From positions 1 through 34,831 of IMG/VR virus record IMGVR_UViG_3300042894_001170: a stretch of DNA of 34,831 nt. One strand, written 5' to 3'. The notes beneath the pieces are model-generated. The model made no database searches, was not told the DNA's origin, and worked only from the letters and a program-made list of their open reading frames with translations. Position numbers and translations under genes: made by a program. This document shows positions 1 to 8,696 of this stretch, piece by piece. Every line of letters begins with the position of its first letter. Within the stretch, counting starts at the first letter, position 1. Source of the stretch: a virus.

Positions 1-1307
1 GTGTCTCACCGTTTGATGTTTTTATAGACCCTGATGCTACCAGCATTGATGATGCCAAGTGGATTGCACAGCGTGTGCGTCGCCCTATGGTTGACGTCAA
101 GAATGACCCTAAGTATAACCGTCGTGCACGGGAAGACTGCCAGGCTTCGCATTACAGCAAATGGTCTGCCGATGATGGCAAGCCTAAGATGTCACGTAAA
201 GAAGAAGACGCATATATTGATGTGTGGGAATTTTATGATATCCGTCGTCAAATTATGGCTGTGTTTTGTGACGGTGGGGATAACTTCTTGATTAACCCAC
301 ATAAGATGCCATACGCTTTTGGTCATCCTTTTGTTATGCTACGCAACTATGATGTTCCTGAGCATTTCTACCCTATGGGTGAACTAGAGGCGATTGAGCC
401 TTTGCAGTATGAATTGAACGAGACACGTACACAGATGATGAACCATCGTAAGCGTTTCGCCCGTAAGTGGTTGTATCGTGAGTCAGCGTTTGACCAGGAT
501 GGTCGTGCAGCGTTGGAGTCTGACGAGGATAACGTTATGGTGCCTGTGGTTTCGGATGAACCTATTGGTGGTGTTGTTTCTTCAATGCCTGCAATTGTTA
601 ACCCACCTGAACTGTATACGATTTCGGGTACTATCACACAAGACATTGACCGTATCAGTGGTGTTGCTGAGTTTATGCGTGGCGGCTCATCAGAGATTAG
701 CCGTACTGCTACAGAGTCGGCTATGATGCAGGATGCTATGAATGCTCGTACTTCAGACAAACTGGCCGAGGTTGAGCGTGCTATTGCGTCTGCGGCTAAA
801 CGTCTTGTTGGGCTTGCACAGCAGTTCATGACTGGTGAGCAGGTTGCTCGTGTTGTCGGTTCAGGTGCTATGCCTATTTGGGTCAACTTTGACCGTGACT
901 ATATTCAGGGGGAGTTTGATTTTGAAGTTGAGGCTGGTTCTACGCAACCTGTCAATGAATCTTTCCGTCGCCAGATGGCACTACAGATGGTTGATGCTAT
1001 GGCACCGTTTGTTGGCGCAGGTGTTGTGGATATGGCGGCGTTAGCACGTCATGTATTGCAATTTGGTTTTGGTGTTAAATCACCTGAAGCGTTCTTGGCT
1101 CAACCTGCACCTCAGGGACCTGTAGGTCCTGATGGTCAACCCATGCAAGGCCCACCTCCTGGTGGTCCTGAAATGGGTGGCGCACCGATGCCAGGCATGG
1201 AAGAGGCACCACCTGCTGGTGGTATGCCGATGCCAAGTTCTATTCCACCACAGGTGTTGGCTGCTATTGCCAACCAAACTGGTGGTTTACCAAACACACA
1301 AATGTAA
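1..1307 (+). CDS. Portal protein (5' end outside window)
   Basis: The reading frame is open from base 3 and continues past the left edge, so the start codon is not in the window. The GTG at 75 is internal, because the upstream codons (SPFDVFIDPD...) read as normal protein. Portal proteins form the dodecameric ring at the capsid vertex through which DNA is packaged and to which the tail attaches. The segment reading EFMRGGSSEISRTATES, followed by a long helical stretch (DKLAEVERAIASAAKRL), is typical of portals in podovirus-like phages. The last 80 or so residues are Pro/Gly/Met-rich and look disordered. Position just before scaffold and capsid genes supports the call. The terminase large subunit is expected just to the left. 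Confidence 0.85.
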   Translation, partial: VSPFDVFIDPDATSIDDAKWIAQRVRRPMVDVKNDPKYNRRAREDCQASHYSKWSADDGKPKMSRKEEDAYIDVWEFYDIRRQIMAVFCDGGDNFLINPHKMPYAFGHPFVMLRNYDVPEHFYPMGELEAIEPLQYELNETRTQMMNHRKRFARKWLYRESAFDQDGRAALESDEDNVMVPVVSDEPIGGVVSSMPAIVNPPELYTISGTITQDIDRISGVAEFMRGGSSEISRTATESAMMQDAMNARTSDKLAEVERAIASAAKRLVGLAQQFMTGEQVARVVGSGAMPIWVNFDRDYIQGEFDFEVEAGSTQPVNESFRRQMALQMVDAMAPFVGAGVVDMAALARHVLQFGFGVKSPEAFLAQPAPQGPVGPDGQPMQGPPPGGPEMGGAPMPGMEEAPPAGGMPMPSSIPPQVLAAIANQTGGLPNTQM

Positions 1308-1331
1308 CGAAACAACTACTACTATAGAGCA
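1305..1331 (+). promoter_or_regulatory. Promoter-like motif 1 (CTACTATAGAG)
   Basis: The portal stop codon runs into TAACGAAAC, and CTACTATAGAG follows 12 bases further on. The last part matches the core and initiation region of T7-type promoters (CACTATAGGG) at most positions. Similar elements lie at 3747, 10927 and 13279, each starting from a stop codon followed by CGA. Transcription from G1327 would give a 28-base leader containing the GGAG ribosome-binding site of the scaffold gene. The promoter role is inferred, and no phage RNA polymerase gene is visible in the window. Confidence 0.4.
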
Positions 1332-1354
1332 ACCATTTTGGACTCTGGAGAATT

Positions 1355-2134
1355 ATGGATACTGAAAATTTTGATGCTGAAGCATTTGACCCCATCGCTG
1401 ATGGACAAGTTGAAAGCGGAGGTGATGTTTCTTTTGATGAAGCACCGATTGATTATTTCAATGTTGACGAATACGCTGACAAATATGTCAAGGTAGTCGT
1501 TGATGGCGAAGAACTTGAAGTGCCACTTAAAGAAGCGGTTTCTGGATATCAACGTCAAGCGGATTATACCCGCAAGACACAACAACTGGCTGATGAGCGT
1601 CGTGGCGTTCAGTTTGCATCGGCAATCCAACAAGCGTTGGACAATGACCCAAATGCAACTATTGAACTATTGAAGTCTCATTATGGTTTGGACCAACAGG
1701 ATTCCTTTGAAGAGGATGATTTGTGGGCAGACCCGATGGAAAAGCAATATCGTCAACTTGAGAATCGTCTGAAGTCCTTTGAGGAACAACAGGCTATGAA
1801 CGAGTTGGAACGTAATATTGGTTCTCTTCAGCAAAAATACGGTGAAGATTTTGACGCTAATGAAGTAGTTTCATTGGCACTAGCAAGGGGAACAACCGAT
1901 TTAGAATCGGTTTACAAGCAAGTGGCATTTGATAGACTTTATAGTGGAGAACAGGCTCGTCGTCAGGCACAGGCACAGCGTGCACAGCAGGAACAACAAA
2001 TTGTTCAGGCTAAGCGTTCTAGTGGTATTGTGGCTGGTGGTTCGTCTGCTCAAGGTACATCCGTAGATTCACAACCAATCACTAATTTACGGGATGCTTT
2101 TGCTGCTGCTAAACAGCAGTTGGGTATTTCATAA
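1355..2134 (+). CDS. Capsid scaffold protein
   Basis: Predicted scaffolding protein that guides procapsid assembly and is lost before or during DNA packaging. The 259-residue protein is strongly acidic at its N-terminus (DTENFDAEAFDPIADG). It then has a motif common in phage scaffold-like proteins, VDGEELEVPLKEAVSGYQ followed by a Tyr-Thr-Arg-Lys stretch, at about residues 48-75. The C-terminal half is helical and Gln-rich (RRQAQAQRAQQEQQ), probably coiled coil. Location between portal and major capsid genes is the classical scaffold position. The start is set by GGAGAATT just upstream of the ATG. Confidence 0.75.
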   Translation: MDTENFDAEAFDPIADGQVESGGDVSFDEAPIDYFNVDEYADKYVKVVVDGEELEVPLKEAVSGYQRQADYTRKTQQLADERRGVQFASAIQQALDNDPNATIELLKSHYGLDQQDSFEEDDLWADPMEKQYRQLENRLKSFEEQQAMNELERNIGSLQQKYGEDFDANEVVSLALARGTTDLESVYKQVAFDRLYSGEQARRQAQAQRAQQEQQIVQAKRSSGIVAGGSSAQGTSVDSQPITNLRDAFAAAKQQLGIS

Positions 2135-2155
2135 TATTTCCTAGGAGGAATTCAA

Positions 2156-3094
2156 ATGTCGAACCCGAACTTTGACGCACTACTCTCAACTACACTTGCG
2201 AACTATCGTGACAAGTTGACCGACAACGTGTTTACCGCACGTCCACTTACATACTGGCTTAGTGACAAGAGTCGTATCCAAACCGAATCTGGTGGTACGA
2301 AAATTGTTGAGCAGTTGATTTATGGTCAGAACAGCACTGTTGCTTCGTACTCAGGTTACGAAACACTCAGCCTTACACCACAAGATGGTATTTCGGCTGC
2401 TGAATACGACTGGAAGCAATATGGTGCTTCAATCGCTATCAGCGGTATTGAAGAGGCTAAGAACAATGGCGAGCATGCTATTATTAACTTGCTTGAGGCT
2501 AAGATTATGCAGGCTGAAGAGTCATTGCGTGAAGGCTTTAACCAAATGTTCTTTGCTGATGGCACAGGCAACTCTGGTAAGAACTGGAACGGTCTTGGTA
2601 ACCTTGTTGAGTCAGGTAACACCGTTGGTGGTATTAACTCGGCTACAGCAGGTAACGAATACTGGCGTTCATATGAGGAAAACACCGCTGGTGCTTTGAC
2701 TCTTCTTCAGATGGCGACTGCTTATAACAGCGTGTCTGTTGGTAACGACCATCCTGACGTTATCCTTACAACTCAAACATTGTTTGAAAAGTATGAATCA
2801 CTTCTGCAACCACAGTTGCGTTACACTGATACAAAGACAGCAGATGCTGGTTTCCAGAACCTTCTGTTCAAGTCTGCGCCTATCATGTACGACGTTCACT
2901 GTACAGCAGGTGTTATGTACTTCTTGAACTCTAAGTACATCAAACTTGTTGGTCACTCTGACAAGTGGTTTGCACAGACCGATTTCGTTCGCCCTGAGAA
3001 CCAGGACGCACGTTTCGCTCTTATCATGTGCTACGGTAACCTTGTTGTTTCTAACCGTAAGAAGCAAGGTAAGTTGACCGCAAAGACTGCCTAG
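2156..3094 (+). CDS. Major capsid protein
   Basis: Likely major capsid protein of the HK97 fold, forming the icosahedral shell. It is 312 residues long with no obvious cleaved prodomain. The N-terminal helix-rich segment (FDALLSTTLANYRDKL) leads into beta-rich stretches, and the C-terminus has the hydrophobic strand pattern RFALIMCYGNLVVSNRKKQG seen in capsid families of this type. A strong ribosome-binding site (TAGGAGG, 8 bases before ATG) fits a highly expressed gene. Synteny (portal, scaffold, this gene, tail proteins) makes the assignment secure, though the exact capsid family cannot be named without a search. Confidence 0.85.
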   Translation: MSNPNFDALLSTTLANYRDKLTDNVFTARPLTYWLSDKSRIQTESGGTKIVEQLIYGQNSTVASYSGYETLSLTPQDGISAAEYDWKQYGASIAISGIEEAKNNGEHAIINLLEAKIMQAEESLREGFNQMFFADGTGNSGKNWNGLGNLVESGNTVGGINSATAGNEYWRSYEENTAGALTLLQMATAYNSVSVGNDHPDVILTTQTLFEKYESLLQPQLRYTDTKTADAGFQNLLFKSAPIMYDVHCTAGVMYFLNSKYIKLVGHSDKWFAQTDFVRPENQDARFALIMCYGNLVVSNRKKQGKLTAKTA

Positions 3095-3114
3095 TCAGTT
3101 TTGTCAATTGATTT

Positions 3115-3132
3115 GGGGGGCTTTGGCCCCCC
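3115..3132 (+). terminator. GC-rich hairpin after the capsid gene
   Basis: Seven-base-pair stem (GGGGGGC / GCCCCCC) with a TTTG loop, about 20 bases after the capsid stop codon and before the ribosome-binding site of the next gene. No run of T follows it. It may be a partial terminator, or a 3' stabiliser that keeps capsid mRNA more abundant than downstream messages. Confidence 0.55.
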
Positions 3133-3158
3133 ATCTCTACCCACCACATTAAGGAGTA

Positions 3159-3749
3159 ATGATGCCATACGCAAAAAAAAGCAAGACCGTAAATGGTCCC
3201 GATAACAACAAGGCTTACATGCCAGTTCCTAAGGGTTACAAGGGAAACTGGAATGTTCCTAAAGGTACACCTTGGAAAAAGGATTCGCCTTATAACCCAG
3301 CAAATAAAGGCAAAGGTCCAACATCTCGTGGTCCTTCACCCGAATCAGTAGCAAAAGCAAAAGCGTCTGCAACACCCCGTGTTGTATCGCCTGCACCTTC
3401 ACCCAAAGCGGTGGCTGGCCGTAAGGCTGCTGTTGCAAAACGTGCTAATGCTGTTTCGGCTTCTAAAGAAGCAGGAATGATTCGTTCCAGCAAAGAAGCG
3501 GCTGCAACTAAAAAAGCACAGGCTAAGCAGGTAACGTCTCGTGGGCCAAGTCCTCGTAGTGTTGCTGCTGCAAAGAAAAAGGCTTCTGCTGTTACGCCGA
3601 TTGCTTCACCACGTGGCAAGGCTGCTAACCAGGCTGCTCGTCGTGCTGCTATTACTGCTGCACAAAAGAAAGCATCTTCCAGCAAGAGGGCTTCTTCTGC
3701 ACGGACTTCTGCTTCTGTGAAGCGTGGCGTTAAGGGAAAATTAAAGTAA
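3159..3749 (+). CDS. Lysine/alanine-rich basic protein with SRGPSP repeats
   Basis: A very basic, low-complexity protein of 196 residues rich in Lys, Arg, Ala and Ser. A unit of the form (S)RGPSP-x-SVA-x-AK recurs: SRGPSPESVAKAKASAT near residue 48, a degenerate PSPKAVAGRKAAVAK near 80, and SRGPSPRSVAAAKKKAS near 127. The composition resembles histone H1 tails and suggests binding to DNA or RNA. It lies directly after the capsid gene, so it may be a virion component associated with packaged DNA or a head decoration protein; this is inference. Two ATGs are possible (3159 or 3162), and AAGGAG upstream fits the second slightly better. No enzymatic motif is visible. Confidence 0.7.
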   Translation: MMPYAKKSKTVNGPDNNKAYMPVPKGYKGNWNVPKGTPWKKDSPYNPANKGKGPTSRGPSPESVAKAKASATPRVVSPAPSPKAVAGRKAAVAKRANAVSASKEAGMIRSSKEAAATKKAQAKQVTSRGPSPRSVAAAKKKASAVTPIASPRGKAANQAARRAAITAAQKKASSSKRASSARTSASVKRGVKGKLK

Positions 3750-3767
3750 CGAACCCCACATAGGGTA
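3747..3767 (+). promoter_or_regulatory. Promoter-like motif 2 (CACATAGGGT)
   Basis: TAACGAACCCC then CACATAGGGT, touching the ATG at 3767. Transcription from G3763 would leave only four bases before the start codon. ATAGGGT (3760-3766) also forms an inverted repeat with ACCCTAT (3788-3794), so the start codon could lie beside or within a hairpin. The promoter role is inferred from similarity to the motifs at 1305, 10927 and 13279. Confidence 0.35.
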
Positions 3768-3991
3768 TGAGTAAACAACTTGCCCACACCCTATATGGAG
3801 AACCTGTAAGTGGTTCCCGACCTGCCGTTTCGGCAGTCGGGAGCAAACTTGCGCCTGGAAGCGGACCGTATATCGGCCGTAACCGTTGTATCGCCAATAA
3901 CGATACTTGTGAAGGACCCAAAGCCAAACAAACCGACTACTGTATCGGTCATTTGCGTACTATGGCTAAGGAACAGAAGGAGAACGAATGA
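3767..3991 (+). CDS. Small Cys-containing protein between head and tail genes
   Basis: A 74-residue protein of unknown function. The C-terminal half has three cysteines and a histidine in the order RCIANNDTCEG...YCIGHL, which could bind a metal ion as a small zinc finger. No convincing Shine-Dalgarno sequence precedes the ATG at 3767. It may be translated from a near-leaderless message starting at the promoter-like motif upstream. The stop codon overlaps the ATG of the next gene (ATGA at 3988-3991), which supports it as a real gene. Its place between capsid and tail genes suggests a structural or assembly role, but this is inference. Confidence 0.6.
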   Translation: MSKQLAHTLYGEPVSGSRPAVSAVGSKLAPGSGPYIGRNRCIANNDTCEGPKAKQTDYCIGHLRTMAKEQKENE

Positions 3992-4686
3992 GCACAACAC
4001 AGGAACTGATTACGTTCGTTAGAGACATCACCGATTTGGACGAGGCAGATTTGCCTTCGTCTCTTGTTGTTTCTTACCTTAAAGATGGGTTTCAACGTAT
4101 TATAAACTTGGAGCGTCGCTGGCCGTTTCTTGAAACTACCTACACATTGTCTACTGTCGCTGGACAACGTGACTATGCCACCAGTTCTATCGGGTCTGGA
4201 AACCTACGTGAGGTCACCAGTGTCTTGGATAACTCTACCAGTGGTAATCGTCTTAGTTTGATTTCTATTGATGAGGCTGAAGCCGTATGGCACGGCTCAT
4301 TTGATACCCCTACCCGTCCTTTGTTTTATGCAGAGTGGGGAGATGTTATTAAATTGTATCCTAAGCCTGATACCGTGTATCCGTTGACGGTTCGTGGATA
4401 CCGCAAGGCTAGTTACACTTGGACCACCAGTTTAAATACAGAAGTGGATTGCGATGAGCGTCTGCATAACGCCATCGCATACTATGCTGTGGCGCAAGCC
4501 TACAAGAGGCAGGAAGACCCTGAGTTGTCTAACGTGTATAAGCAGTCGTTTGATGAGGCTGTTATGTTGGCTCGTAAAGAGTTGATGCGTGCCAATGGTC
4601 ATCGCCCTATGGTGATGTCTAGAGGGTTTGTGCGTCCTAGTGAGAAGTATTGGCTTGAGTCTTTGGGTAGAACGCTGGGTCAATAA
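3988..4686 (+). CDS. Tail tubular protein A-like / head-tail adaptor
   Basis: Predicted adaptor ring protein below the portal, like T7 gp11 or the gp4-type adaptors of short-tailed phages. The 232-residue protein begins with helices (TTQELITFVRDI, DLPSSLVVSYLKDGFQRI) and a conserved-looking LERRWPFLE. Beta segments follow, then a C-terminal helical part (YYAVAQAYKRQEDPELS). This order of an N-terminal helix, a W/P-containing motif and a C-terminal helical hairpin is common in such adaptors. It overlaps the previous gene by ATGA and its stop (TAATG) overlaps the start of the nozzle-type gene, so the two tail proteins are probably co-translated. Confidence 0.65.
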   Translation: MSTTQELITFVRDITDLDEADLPSSLVVSYLKDGFQRIINLERRWPFLETTYTLSTVAGQRDYATSSIGSGNLREVTSVLDNSTSGNRLSLISIDEAEAVWHGSFDTPTRPLFYAEWGDVIKLYPKPDTVYPLTVRGYRKASYTWTTSLNTEVDCDERLHNAIAYYAVAQAYKRQEDPELSNVYKQSFDEAVMLARKELMRANGHRPMVMSRGFVRPSEKYWLESLGRTLGQ

Positions 4687-6293
4687 TGTCTACAATGCGT
4701 GTTTTTCGTCAGGATGATTTTACTGGTGGGCTTAATCTTAGGGCCGACCAGTTTCAACTCGCCCCGAATGAATCGCCACGTATGTTGAATGTTGAGATTG
4801 ACCCTCGTGGTGGTGTTTTTAGTCGTGGCGCTATGCGCCGTATTAATACTAGTCCTGTTTCTGGTGCTTGGCGTCCTAAGAATCTTGTTCCGTTTTATAC
4901 GGGAACTAATTCTTATGTTATGTTGTCTACTGGGTTTGCATCTGCCGTTAACGGCGATGTGCACTACTCTACAGGTGGTAACTTCAGCCCTTTAAGCATC
5001 CCTGTCAGTGCACGGGATGGTGCTAGTTTTGCACCATGGGGTGACACTCTCTATATTGCTACTGGCTCCGATACTGTGTCATACAAATGGAACGGCACAT
5101 CCACAACCGCTTTGAGTGCTTCTGGACCTACATGGCAGGAATCATACACTACTGGTTTGTCAGGTGTTCATTTTCCCAAGGCTAAGCACACGGTTACGCA
5201 CGCAGGTAAAGTGTTTGTTGCTAATACAAACGAGAACGGTGTTGCTCGTCCCAATATTGTTAGGTGGTCGCATCCTAACAGCCCTGGCAACTGGGCCTCT
5301 AATGACTTTATTGAAATAAATGATGGTGGAGCAGAAATTACTGCGTTGACTGTTTACGCTGGTCACCTCTTGGTGTTTAAGCGTGATTCTGTATATGCAA
5401 TATTTGGTTATGATTCTGACACTTTCCAGGTTGTCGAGATTTCTCGTACTGTTGGTGCAGCAACACCGCATGCTGTGACAACAACTGAACGTGGTGTTTA
5501 TTTCTTTTCATATCCTGAAGGTTTGATGTATTACGATGGCAAATCGTTGCGTGACATTTTTGAACCTGTCCGTCCTGCTATTATAAACAACGCTATTAAC
5601 GCCAGTATTTCTACGCAGGTTTTTGTTAACAATATTAACCGTCGTATCTGGGTTTCTGTTCCTTACAGTGAAACAGCATCAGAAACTATTTCTACTGCTT
5701 CTTTTATTTTTGACCCAACTATTGGTAATGGTGCCTGGCTGTTGTTTTCAACAGCAGACAATCGTGGGTTAAACGGTGGTTGTGATTTTATTGAACCATC
5801 TTTAGGGACAATCAAGCATTTGGGTGTTCATTCTACCCAGCCTTATGTTTTATCTGTTGATGAATACAATAATTCTTACGACAATATTACAGGAACTAAC
5901 TATCAGTTTACTGCTCGTTACCGCACACGCTGGATTGATGGCGGGTCGTATTCTCAAAAGAAAATGTTTCGACGTCCCGAGGTTGTTGTTAAACAGCAAA
6001 ACATTCAGGGTGGTTTAATTGTTAAAGCCTATGCTGATTATGAAGAGGCAGATAACGGTGAAATTAAACAGTATACTTTGACTATTCCTAGTTCAGGTTT
6101 GGGAATGGTTTGGGGTACTACTCTTTGGAATGCATCCAATTGGGGTGCACCAAACTCGGGTTCTCAACTTATTACTGGACGCAGTATCGGTCTTGCCAAG
6201 ACTATACAGTTAGAGTTTACAGGTCCTGTTGGTACCGCTTGGGGTATCAATAGTTTTACATTAAAATACAATCCTAGGAGGGTTACAGCATAA
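4686..6293 (+). CDS. Tail tubular protein B-like (nozzle/stabilisation) protein
   Basis: Predicted tail nozzle protein forming the distal tube of a short tail. It is 535 residues long and almost entirely beta-rich. The N-terminal motif (DFTGGLNLRADQFQLAPNES, then a Gly-Gly-Val turn) is characteristic of the tail-tube/stabilisation proteins that follow the adaptor in many podoviruses. Middle repeats of short beta blades (WGDTLYIATGSD, HAGKVFVANTN, AGHLLVFKRDSVYAI) suggest a beta-propeller-like body, as in T7 gp12. It overlaps the neighbours on both sides by the TAATG arrangement. Size and position fit the family. Confidence 0.75.
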   Translation: MSTMRVFRQDDFTGGLNLRADQFQLAPNESPRMLNVEIDPRGGVFSRGAMRRINTSPVSGAWRPKNLVPFYTGTNSYVMLSTGFASAVNGDVHYSTGGNFSPLSIPVSARDGASFAPWGDTLYIATGSDTVSYKWNGTSTTALSASGPTWQESYTTGLSGVHFPKAKHTVTHAGKVFVANTNENGVARPNIVRWSHPNSPGNWASNDFIEINDGGAEITALTVYAGHLLVFKRDSVYAIFGYDSDTFQVVEISRTVGAATPHAVTTTERGVYFFSYPEGLMYYDGKSLRDIFEPVRPAIINNAINASISTQVFVNNINRRIWVSVPYSETASETISTASFIFDPTIGNGAWLLFSTADNRGLNGGCDFIEPSLGTIKHLGVHSTQPYVLSVDEYNNSYDNITGTNYQFTARYRTRWIDGGSYSQKKMFRRPEVVVKQQNIQGGLIVKAYADYEEADNGEIKQYTLTIPSSGLGMVWGTTLWNASNWGAPNSGSQLITGRSIGLAKTIQLEFTGPVGTAWGINSFTLKYNPRRVTA

Positions 6294-7054
6294 TGGCTAC
6301 TTTAAATATTCCAAACAGTTTCACAAACGGCTACGTTGCAAACGCTAACGAGGTTAACGCTAACTTTCAAAGTGTTAAAACTTTTGTTGAGTCATCGGTT
6401 CTTCAGTCCGACACTAAAACGGTGTTTTTGGCTCCTGTTGGTTCTATAACCATGTATACTGGTGTTACTGCACCAGCAGGCTGGTTGCTGTGTGACGGTG
6501 TTACCAGCACTGCTTCTTATCCTGCGCTTGCGGCGCTGGTGGGGGCTACTACGCCCAACCTTCAAGGTAGGTTCCCTATTGGTGATAATGGTTCTTTGGC
6601 TTTGAACGGTACTGGTGGTTCGCTCACTATTGGTGCAAACAATCTTCCTTTACACGCACACAACAACACGGCTACTTGGACACAGGGAGCAACCACTGCA
6701 GGCCGTAGTGAAAATCCTCACTATCACACAGGAGTTACAACTCACGAAGGCACCCACTATCACACAGACGCCAGAGAAGGCACTACTGGTACTGCTGCTG
6801 TATCACATAGTCATAACGAAGAAGGAACTGCTGGAAGTATTGGGGCTGGTGGTGGCGATTTTGGTACTGATGCAACAGACTATGGTGGTAGCCACTCTCA
6901 CAGTTTTACCACCAGTAGTGAAGTTTCTAACATTGTAGGAATCACTGTCACAATGGCTGGTACAGTAACGATGTCTAATGGCAACAACACCACCACAGCA
7001 TCTGATTACTACCAACCATACTATGTAGTAAACTTCATTATTAAGCACGACTAA
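6293..7054 (+). CDS. Tail fibre/collar-domain protein
   Basis: A 253-residue protein with a phage tail collar domain at about residues 45-110: PVGSITMYTG, GWLLCDG and PNLQGRFPIG are family hallmarks. The second half is rich in His pairs (LPLHAHN, HYHTG, HYHTDA, SHSHN), as in T4 short-tail-fibre-like tips where histidines coordinate metal ions along the trimer axis. It ends in a beta-rich tail (YQPYYVVNFIIKHD). It probably contributes to receptor binding or to the baseplate-like tip. The preceding gene ends in a strong AGGAGGG ribosome-binding site for this ATG. Confidence 0.85.
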   Translation: MATLNIPNSFTNGYVANANEVNANFQSVKTFVESSVLQSDTKTVFLAPVGSITMYTGVTAPAGWLLCDGVTSTASYPALAALVGATTPNLQGRFPIGDNGSLALNGTGGSLTIGANNLPLHAHNNTATWTQGATTAGRSENPHYHTGVTTHEGTHYHTDAREGTTGTAAVSHSHNEEGTAGSIGAGGGDFGTDATDYGGSHSHSFTTSSEVSNIVGITVTMAGTVTMSNGNNTTTASDYYQPYYVVNFIIKHD

Positions 7055-7437
7055 TGCCTATAGAAACCCCAAGAGATAAACCAGAGTTGCAGATTTGGAC
7101 TGCACCTTTAATGGAAGCACTCCGTTCATCGGATGCTTCCACTCTTCAGCATATCTTCACTTCACTTAAGGAGTATCTGCGTGGTGTTCAAACAACCATC
7201 AGTTCAAACTACTACAACCTAAATATTGGTTCTGTATCGGTGGGTACAGCAGCCGCTAGTATCACTGGCACGTTTCCGAATCAAAACTTAAATCTTGTTT
7301 TACAAACTGGACCTGCTGGGCCGACTGGCCCTACAGGCCCGCAAGGTATCCCTGGGTATTCTATTTTAAACATTGACGGTGGAGCACCTGATTCTATTTA
7401 TGGTGGTATACCTGTTATTGATTGTGGGAGTATCTAA
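7054..7437 (+). CDS. Short collagen-like fibre/linker protein
   Basis: A 127-residue protein with a helical N-terminal half ([20 protein letters not shown]) and one short collagen-like Gly-X-Y stretch ([16 protein letters not shown]) near residues 88-103. The C-terminus contains the segment [19 protein letters not shown], a form recurring at the ends of small phage structural proteins. Probable trimeric fibre adaptor or tail accessory protein. The start overlaps the stop of the collar gene (TAATG), and its own stop overlaps the next start in the same way, so the fibre genes form one translational unit. Confidence 0.7.
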   Translation: MPIETPRDKPELQIWTAPLMEALRSSDASTLQHIFTSLKEYLRGVQTTISSNYYNLNIGSVSVGTAAASITGTFPNQNLNLVLQTGPAGPTGPTGPQGIPGYSILNIDGGAPDSIYGGIPVIDCGSI

Positions 7438-8696
7438 TGGCTATTATTGTTCAATACCGTCGTGGCACAGCCGCACAATGGACCAGCACTAATCCTGTAT
7501 TAGCGATTGGCGAGCCTGGTTATGAAACTGATACAGGCAAGTTTAAGGTTGGTAACGGTACGCAAACGTGGAGTTTGCTTCCGTATTCTAGTGGCACTGT
7601 AGGTCCGACTGGTGCGACTGGTGCTACAGGCGCAACAGGCATTCAGGGTCCACAAGGTATTCAGGGCTTGACTGGTGCTACTGGTCCTGTAGGGGCTACT
7701 GGCCCTACTGGCCCTACTGGCCCTACTGGACCTATTGGTCTTACAGGAGCCACAGGAGCCACAGGAGCGACTGGACCGCAAGGTCCGCAGGGTGACACAG
7801 GGGATACTGGTCCTGTCGGCCCTACGGGGCCTACAGGCGCTACTGGAGCGACTGGGGCGACTGGTCCCACGGGTCCAACAGGGGTGACTGGTGCTGGATA
7901 TTTTGGTGTTACTTCTAACACATCAAACACTATTGGAGTTGGCTCAAAAACTTTTACCATTTCATCTCCATCTCCAAACGCATACCAGTCTGGTCAACGA
8001 GCACGAGCAATAAATCCAACATCACCAACAAACTACATGGAAGGCGTTATTACGGTATCGCTATCTACCTTAACCATGACTGTAGATACGGTTGGTGGTT
8101 CTGGGACTCATGGCATATGGAGTTTTTCTCTTGCTGGCAATGTTGGTCTTACGGGTCCGACTGGTCCGACTGGTCCGACTGGTCCAACTGGACCTACTGG
8201 TCTTACTGGTGATACAGGTCCTACTGGTCCGACTGGTGCGACGGGTCCAACAGGTGCTACTGGTGCTGATTCTACTGTTCCTGGCCCTACGGGTCCTGCT
8301 GGTGCTACGGGGGCTACGGGTCCTGCTGGACCCATCGGACCTACAGGCGCCACGGGCGCCACAGGCGCTACTGGTGCTACGGGTGGTTTTAACTCAACAC
8401 AAATAATTAACGCACAGCACAATGCTACCTATTCTTTGGTGATTTCTGACTTAGGAAAAATGATTACAACAAGCCATGGAACCGCTGTTACTATAACCGT
8501 TAATGCGTCTTTAGGTTTAGTGCCTGGACAGTCTATTGATTTTTTACAATTGGGCAACGGACAGGTAACTATAAACCCTGGTACAGCCACGGTCCACGGA
8601 ACTCCAGGACTTAAGTTAAGGGCAAAACATTCTTCGGCATCACTGTTTTGTACAGCAACAGACGAGTATGTTTTGATTGGCGATTTGAGCGCATAA
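7437..8696 (+). CDS. Collagen-like tail fibre with Mtd-like N-terminus
   Basis: A 419-residue fibre protein. Residues 1-50 ([20 protein letters not shown], then [17 protein letters not shown]) match the N-terminal domain found in Mtd-type and other phage receptor-binding proteins. It usually mediates attachment to the virion and trimerisation. Collagen-like Gly-X-Y repeats, mostly GPT, GAT and GAP, occupy about residues 56-153 and 237-316. A globular beta domain (about 160-235) separates them and another closes the protein. The ATG at 7437 is preferred over the GTG at 7422: it makes a TAATG overlap with the previous stop and has GGGAG upstream. Likely host-surface adhesin. Confidence 0.85.
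   Translation: MAIIVQYRRGTAAQWTSTNPVLAIGEPGYETDTGKFKVGNGTQTWSLLPYSSGTVGPTGATGATGATGIQGPQGIQGLTGATGPVGATGPTGPTGPTGPIGLTGATGATGATGPQGPQGDTGDTGPVGPTGPTGATGATGATGPTGPTGVTGAGYFGVTSNTSNTIGVGSKTFTISSPSPNAYQSGQRARAINPTSPTNYMEGVITVSLSTLTMTVDTVGGSGTHGIWSFSLAGNVGLTGPTGPTGPTGPTGPTGLTGDTGPTGPTGATGPTGATGADSTVPGPTGPAGATGATGPAGPIGPTGATGATGATGATGGFNSTQIINAQHNATYSLVISDLGKMITTSHGTAVTITVNASLGLVPGQSIDFLQLGNGQVTINPGTATVHGTPGLKLRAKHSSASLFCTATDEYVLIGDLSA
7602..7895 (+). repeat. Collagen-like coding repeat 1
   Basis: Tandem nine-base units encoding Gly-X-Y triplets, largely GGN-CCN-ACN and GGN-GCN-ACN. Codon third positions vary between units but some blocks are nearly identical at the DNA level (around 7700-7730). 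The repeat could change length by recombination or slippage. Confidence 0.8.
8145..8385 (+). repeat. Collagen-like coding repeat 2
   Basis: A second block of nine-base Gly-X-Y units in the same fibre gene, with runs of GPTGPTGPT and GATGATGAT. It resembles the first block at the DNA level, so recombination between the two is possible. Confidence 0.8.

Noticed and set aside
7602-8385. Short tandem repeats that might suggest a CRISPR array
   Set aside because: The repeats are nine-base coding units without unique spacers, inside a protein gene.
7661-8422. Long antisense frames rich in Pro/Val/Ala opposite the collagen-like gene
   Set aside because: They are mirror images of Gly-X-Y codon repeats, lack ribosome-binding sites and oppose a well-supported fibre gene.
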